From positions 1 through 7,342 of the forward strand of contig JAGVIF010000033.1 in NCBI GenBank assembly GCA_020056205.1: a stretch of DNA of 7,342 nucleotides, in the 5' to 3' direction. This stretch comes from Lentisphaeria bacterium. Lineage in GTDB: Bacteria; Verrucomicrobiota; Lentisphaeria; Victivallales; GWF2-50-93. The notes under the pieces were generated by a model that saw nothing but the letters and a program-made list of their open reading frames with translations, searched no databases and was not told the DNA's origin. Shown piece by piece: positions 5,177-7,342 of the stretch (positions are counted from its first letter, which is position 1; each line of letters begins with the position of its first letter). A program made the position numbers and the translations under genes.

Positions 5177-5209
5177 CAAATAAGAATTCGGCTGATTGAA
5201 CCCGCAAGG

Positions 5210-5369
5210 GTTTGAGCATTGCGGCATCTCTGCTTGTCAAGTAGAGACTTGGAGGCCACGAAGTGGCTTTAATAAAGTGGCTTCGCCACCTACACCGGTG
5301 TCTCTCCCCGAGTACCGTTGGTCTCGGGATCTTCGACTTGACCGGGCGCCTACGCCGCACTGCTCAAAC
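5210..5369 (+). ncRNA. Candidate structured RNA in the leader of the DUF4432 gene
   Basis: Complementary segments are nested in an ordered way. 5210-5225 pairs with 5354-5369 (15 of 16). GTCAAGT (5236-5242) pairs with ACTTGAC (5336-5342). AGAGAC (5243-5248) pairs with GTCTCT (5300-5305). Inside the last are GCCAC/GTGGC (5255-5267) and GTGGC/GCCAC (5277-5289), each with a three-base loop. Between the second and third helices, CCCGAG (5307-5312) pairs with CTCGGG (5323-5328), with ACC/GGT stacked inside. A competing hairpin CTCTGCTT/AAGTAGAG (5228-5246) is possible. A small AACCC-GCAA-GGGTT hairpin (5199-5212) precedes it. No long conserved reading frame covers it. It could be a riboregulator, a HEARO-type or other mobile-element RNA, or a fold-back element; I cannot assign a family, and plus-strand orientation is assumed from the downstream gene. 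Confidence 0.45.
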
Positions 5370-5437
5370 GCAAAATGTAGGTCAAAAGGGGCTTTGCGTC
5401 CCGCGCGTGGATAAAAAATATTTTCAACGCAAGGAGG
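5368..5437 (+). promoter_or_regulatory. Possible ribosome-binding-site switch ahead of the DUF4432 gene
   Basis: CTTTGCGT (5392-5399) can pair with ACGCAAGG (5427-5434; seven standard pairs and one G-T), covering the first half of the strong Shine-Dalgarno AAGGAGG (5431-5437). The same TTTGCGT (5393-5399) can instead pair perfectly with ACGCAAA (5368-5374), which would free the binding site. ACGCAAA overlaps the last two bases of the closing stem of the structured element. The two helices are mutually exclusive, as in a translational switch. This is inference from pairing alone. Confidence 0.35.
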
Positions 5438-5444
5438 ATAAAAC

Positions 5445-6485
5445 ATGGATTTTTCAAAGTTTTCCAAATCCGAACTTAAAAGACTTCTTGGAACGATGCG
5501 CCAAATAGCCGGGGTGAGAGAGTCTGTTCTTTCCGATGGAAAAGCGCGGGGAATGAGAATCGCCGATATCTATACCGGAAGCGGGCTGAGTTTTACGGTC
5601 GTTCCCGACCGCGGGATGGATATTCAAGAGGCGCATTACAAAGGAATTCCCTTGGCAATAATTGCGCCAACAGGTTATTCTCATCCCTCTTTTTATAATC
5701 CTGAAAACTTGGAATGGCTCAGGAATTGGGGCGGCGGACTTGTAACAGGTTGCGGCCTCACAAATGCCGGGAGTCCGGATCAATCTCAAAAATTGCCTCT
5801 TCACGGTTTCCTGTCGAACACTCCGGCGGAAAAGGTGTCAAGCAGGCAGGAATGGGTTAACGGAAAATACATTTTATCTGTCAGCGGCGAAATTCGCGAA
5901 AGCAAATTTTTCGGAGAGAATCTTCTTTTAAGGAGGACGATTTTAACTTCGTTAGGGTCGAATACAATTGAAATTACGGATGTGGTGAAAAACGAGGGAT
6001 TTAAGGAAACTGCGCTTATGCTCCTTTATCACATTAATTTCGGCTTTCCATTGCTCTCTGAAAATTCGATTATCAAAGCAAAAAAACACAAAGTTGCGCC
6101 GCGCGACGAGGTTGCCGCGCGAGGTGTCGGTGAATGGTGGAAGTTTACCGGGCCGCTAAAGGATTACGAGGAACAGTGTTTTTATCACGACATTCCGGCT
6201 GATAAAGACGGTTTTGCGGTCTGCGCGCTTTCAAATCCAATCCTTGGCCTTGACTGCGAAGTAGCCTACAGAAAAAAGGAATTGCCGTTTTTCACGGAAT
6301 GGAAAATGACAGGCGAGGGGGAATATGTCGTAGGATTTGAGCCGGCGAATTGTCATGTCGAAGGACAGACAAACGAAAAAAACAAATTCAAATCGCTCAA
6401 GATCATCAGGCCCGGAGAAATCTGTGAATTCAAACTTAAAATCACTGTCATCGAAAATAAAAAGTCAAAAAAAAGACAAGAGTAA
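5445..6485 (+). CDS. DUF4432 family, aldose-1-epimerase-like (galactose-mutarotase fold) protein
   Basis: The 346-residue product matches the DUF4432 branch (PF14486) of the galactose mutarotase-like superfamily. Characteristic segments are ARGMRIADIYTGSGLSFTVVPDRGMDI (34-60), which carries the R-G-(M/V)-x and D-R-G-x-D motifs; a GG-L-TGCGLTNAG strand (98-109); LPLHGFLSNTPAE (117-129) with His120; LLYHINFGFPLL (193-204) with His196; and FEPANCHVEG (298-307) with Glu299. The two His and one Glu are the residues expected to do acid-base catalysis in mutarotases. It probably interconverts anomers or epimers of a sugar in the cytoplasm; substrate unknown. ATG 5445 follows a strong AAGGAGG (5431-5437) at seven bases. 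The last residues (KKSKKRQE) and the stop run directly into palindromic copy E, and the stop codon lies in the repeat arm. It is divergent from the PfkB kinase, suggesting one sugar pathway. Confidence 0.85.
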   Translation: MDFSKFSKSELKRLLGTMRQIAGVRESVLSDGKARGMRIADIYTGSGLSFTVVPDRGMDIQEAHYKGIPLAIIAPTGYSHPSFYNPENLEWLRNWGGGLVTGCGLTNAGSPDQSQKLPLHGFLSNTPAEKVSSRQEWVNGKYILSVSGEIRESKFFGENLLLRRTILTSLGSNTIEITDVVKNEGFKETALMLLYHINFGFPLLSENSIIKAKKHKVAPRDEVAARGVGEWWKFTGPLKDYEEQCFYHDIPADKDGFAVCALSNPILGLDCEVAYRKKELPFFTEWKMTGEGEYVVGFEPANCHVEGQTNEKNKFKSLKIIRPGEICEFKLKITVIENKKSKKRQE

Positions 6486-6543
6486 AAATTCACCGAACCC
6501 TGCCTGCCTGTGCGTGTCCGCACACAGACAGGTCCTTTCGGTG
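6482..6543. repeat. Palindromic element, copy E, with a GC-rich hairpin inside its loop
   Basis: 6482-6497 matches the left arm of copy C at 15 of 16. CACCGAA (6491-6497) pairs perfectly with TTCGGTG (6537-6543). The usual CCCTG-TCCT loop is split between CCCTG (6498-6502) and TCCT (6533-6536) by 30 bases (6503-6532), themselves an inverted repeat (CCTG-CTGTG-G with C-CACAG-CAGG, two C-A mismatches). The right arm beyond 6543 has decayed. The TAA stop of the DUF4432 gene is in the left arm (6483-6485). It lies in a convergent gap and could act as a terminator. Confidence 0.75.
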
Positions 6544-6597
6544 TACATATTCAGTGAACTATGTGTTGCTCGCAGCCGCTTTCATCAAAGACGGAAG

Positions 6598-6609
6598 GTA
6601 AATATTCAC
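6598..6609. repeat. Half-copy of the palindromic element arm
   Basis: GTAAATATTCAC equals the first 12 bases of the left arm of copies B and C, without the loop or a partner arm next to it. It lies just beyond the stop of the minus-strand gene at 6618. Confidence 0.45.
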
Positions 6610-6617
6610 TAACCTCC

Positions 6618-6989
6618 TCAAATCCCCTGCGATGCTCTTGCGGAGTCAGGAGCATTTTCCTTGTTGGGTATTTTCTTAATTGGTTTTACATTATAATCTT
6701 CAAATTCATCTATAGTAAAGTCAAGATATAATATGCTTAAAAAAAAGCCTTGTCTCAATGCTGTTTTCTTTTCGGGTGTAATCACAGCATGCCAATTATT
6801 ATCTGTTCCGAATAAAGTAACTGTGTATGAGTTATTTCCACCTTTGATCTTCCATAAATAATTCTTATTCAAAAAAGTTTCTACTTCATTTTTTGATTCA
6901 AGTTCTCCCATCATATGAGCAATTACTTCAAGTTTATATTTAATTGCATTCCCGCAGCCATGAGTGCGTGGAAGTATAAGGATGTGCAT
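6618..6989 (-). CDS. Hypothetical protein, 123 residues
   Basis: I do not recognise this protein. It reads MHILILPRTHGCGNAIKYKLEVIAHMMGELESKNEVETFLNKNYLWKIKGGNNSYTVTLFGTDNNWHAVITPEKKTALRQGFFLSILYLDFTIDEFEDYNVKPIKK and then a polar tail. The middle (45-90) alternates like beta strands. No signal peptide or membrane helix is visible. ATG 6989 is three bases after the stop of the membrane-protein gene upstream, which suggests translational coupling, but there is no clear ribosome binding site; ATG 6914 or 6911 (MMGELESK) is a possible later start. The tail ENAPDSARASQGI is encoded across an inverted repeat (ATGCTC 6632-6637, GAGCAT 6650-6655), so it may be read-through into a hairpin and not conserved protein. 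Base composition is AT-richer than the rest of the window. Confidence 0.5.
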   Translation of the reverse strand: MHILILPRTHGCGNAIKYKLEVIAHMMGELESKNEVETFLNKNYLWKIKGGNNSYTVTLFGTDNNWHAVITPEKKTALRQGFFLSILYLDFTIDEFEDYNVKPIKKIPNKENAPDSARASQGI

Positions 6990-6992
6990 ATA

Positions 6993-7226
6993 CTAGGCAT
7001 TTACGAAAGCAATAACTAAATAAAAAATGGTGTACCATACATTTATTTTTTCGTCATACAGAAAAAATAAACTTCGCGTAATCCCTAAAACTGCAAAAAT
7101 AACAATTAATGCCAATACCACGCTGATGATAACGGCAGAATTATATGATATCAAAAAGCATGGAATAAGTAAAATCCAGCTAATTGCTATGGGAACTAAA
7201 GGATTTACGTTGCTAAGTTTGATCAT
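6993..7226 (-). CDS. Small membrane protein of unknown function
   Basis: From ATG 7226 the product has 77 residues with three probable membrane helices: about 9-27 (PLVPIAISWILLIPCFLI), 30-49 (SAVIISVVLALIVIFAVLGI) and 61-77 (INVWYTIFYLVIAFVNA). A short charged loop RSLFFLYDEK lies before the third. The stop follows at once after helix three. The frame is open upstream to about 7295 with only a TTG (7265) as an earlier start, and neither start has a Shine-Dalgarno. The gene ends three bases before the next minus-strand gene, so the two are probably co-transcribed. Local base composition is very AT-rich (about 27 percent GC in 7021-7080 by count). I do not recognise a family. Confidence 0.45.
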   Translation of the reverse strand: MIKLSNVNPLVPIAISWILLIPCFLISYNSAVIISVVLALIVIFAVLGITRSLFFLYDEKINVWYTIFYLVIAFVNA

Positions 7227-7342
7227 TTTTTTATGCCAAACGTCAGAGCCAATTGCAAAAGTCAAAACCAGCGCCGATGAAGGAGATTGTGAAATTCAGA
7301 CGAGCCACAAAACCGGAGGCATACCCAAAGCGGTATGTCGAG

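Noticed and set aside
5210..5369. Integron attC site
   Set aside because: The ends GTTTGAGC and GCTCAAAC do not fit the GTTRRRY and RYYYAAC core sites, and there is no cassette layout.
5103..5508. Several overlapping frames on both strands in the region before the DUF4432 gene
   Set aside because: They cross the stem segments of the structured element, have arginine- and serine-rich random composition, and lack ribosome binding sites.
7277..7342. Possible start of a plus-strand gene (MKEIVKFRRATKPEAYPKRYVE) at the window end
   Set aside because: Only 22 codons are visible, with no upstream ribosome binding site; it cannot be told from an open frame by chance.

Overview
The window looks like a piece of an uncultured bacterial genome from the PVC/Omnitrophota-like group (Lentisphaerota, Verrucomicrobiota or Omnitrophota style). 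This rests on recollection of families, not on a search. The signs are a lone pseudopilin with an FTLIELL amino end and no Gly before the cleavage site, a thioferritin-type Dps-like protein, a uroporphyrinogen-decarboxylase paralogue, a PfkB sugar kinase facing a DUF4432 mutarotase-like gene, and intergenic regions crowded with dispersed palindromic repeats. No rRNA, tRNA or CRISPR array is visible.

Layout. 1-102 (-) is the amino end of a probable transposase cut by the window edge. 130-381 (+) is a small DUF6788-like protein of the kind found with insertion sequences. 552-1202 (+) is a type II secretion-like pseudopilin. 1203-1686 is a 484-base gap with hairpins, a hexamer-based inverted repeat and two sigma70-like promoters leading into a ferritin-like gene at 1687-2193 (+). 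That gene converges on a minus-strand pair: a UroD-family protein (2310-3455) and, upstream of it, a small conserved-looking protein (3485-3724). Further upstream on the minus strand is a PfkB kinase (3895-4908). After a 536-base divergent intergenic region, a DUF4432 aldose-epimerase-like gene reads right (5445-6485). Two small AT-rich minus-strand genes of unknown function, one a membrane protein, close the window (6618-7226).

How the genes may work together. The kinase and the mutarotase-like protein are divergently transcribed and together suggest uptake-side processing and phosphorylation of an unidentified sugar. The ferritin-like gene is an oxidative-stress/iron gene standing alone. 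The UroD-family gene probably forms a two-gene operon with the small protein upstream.

The most interesting content is non-coding. (1) At least five copies of a palindromic element with arms near GTAAATATTCACCGAA and a nine-base loop close to AGGACAGGG sit in almost every intergenic gap; one carries a GC-rich hairpin inside its loop, and two genes take their stop codon from repeat sequence. (2) Upstream of the DUF4432 gene lies a ~160-base element closed by a 15/16-bp long-range stem and containing a nested multi-branched set of complementary segments. It is followed by a pair of mutually exclusive helices, one of which would bury the Shine-Dalgarno sequence. This is a candidate structured RNA or riboregulator with no assignable family.
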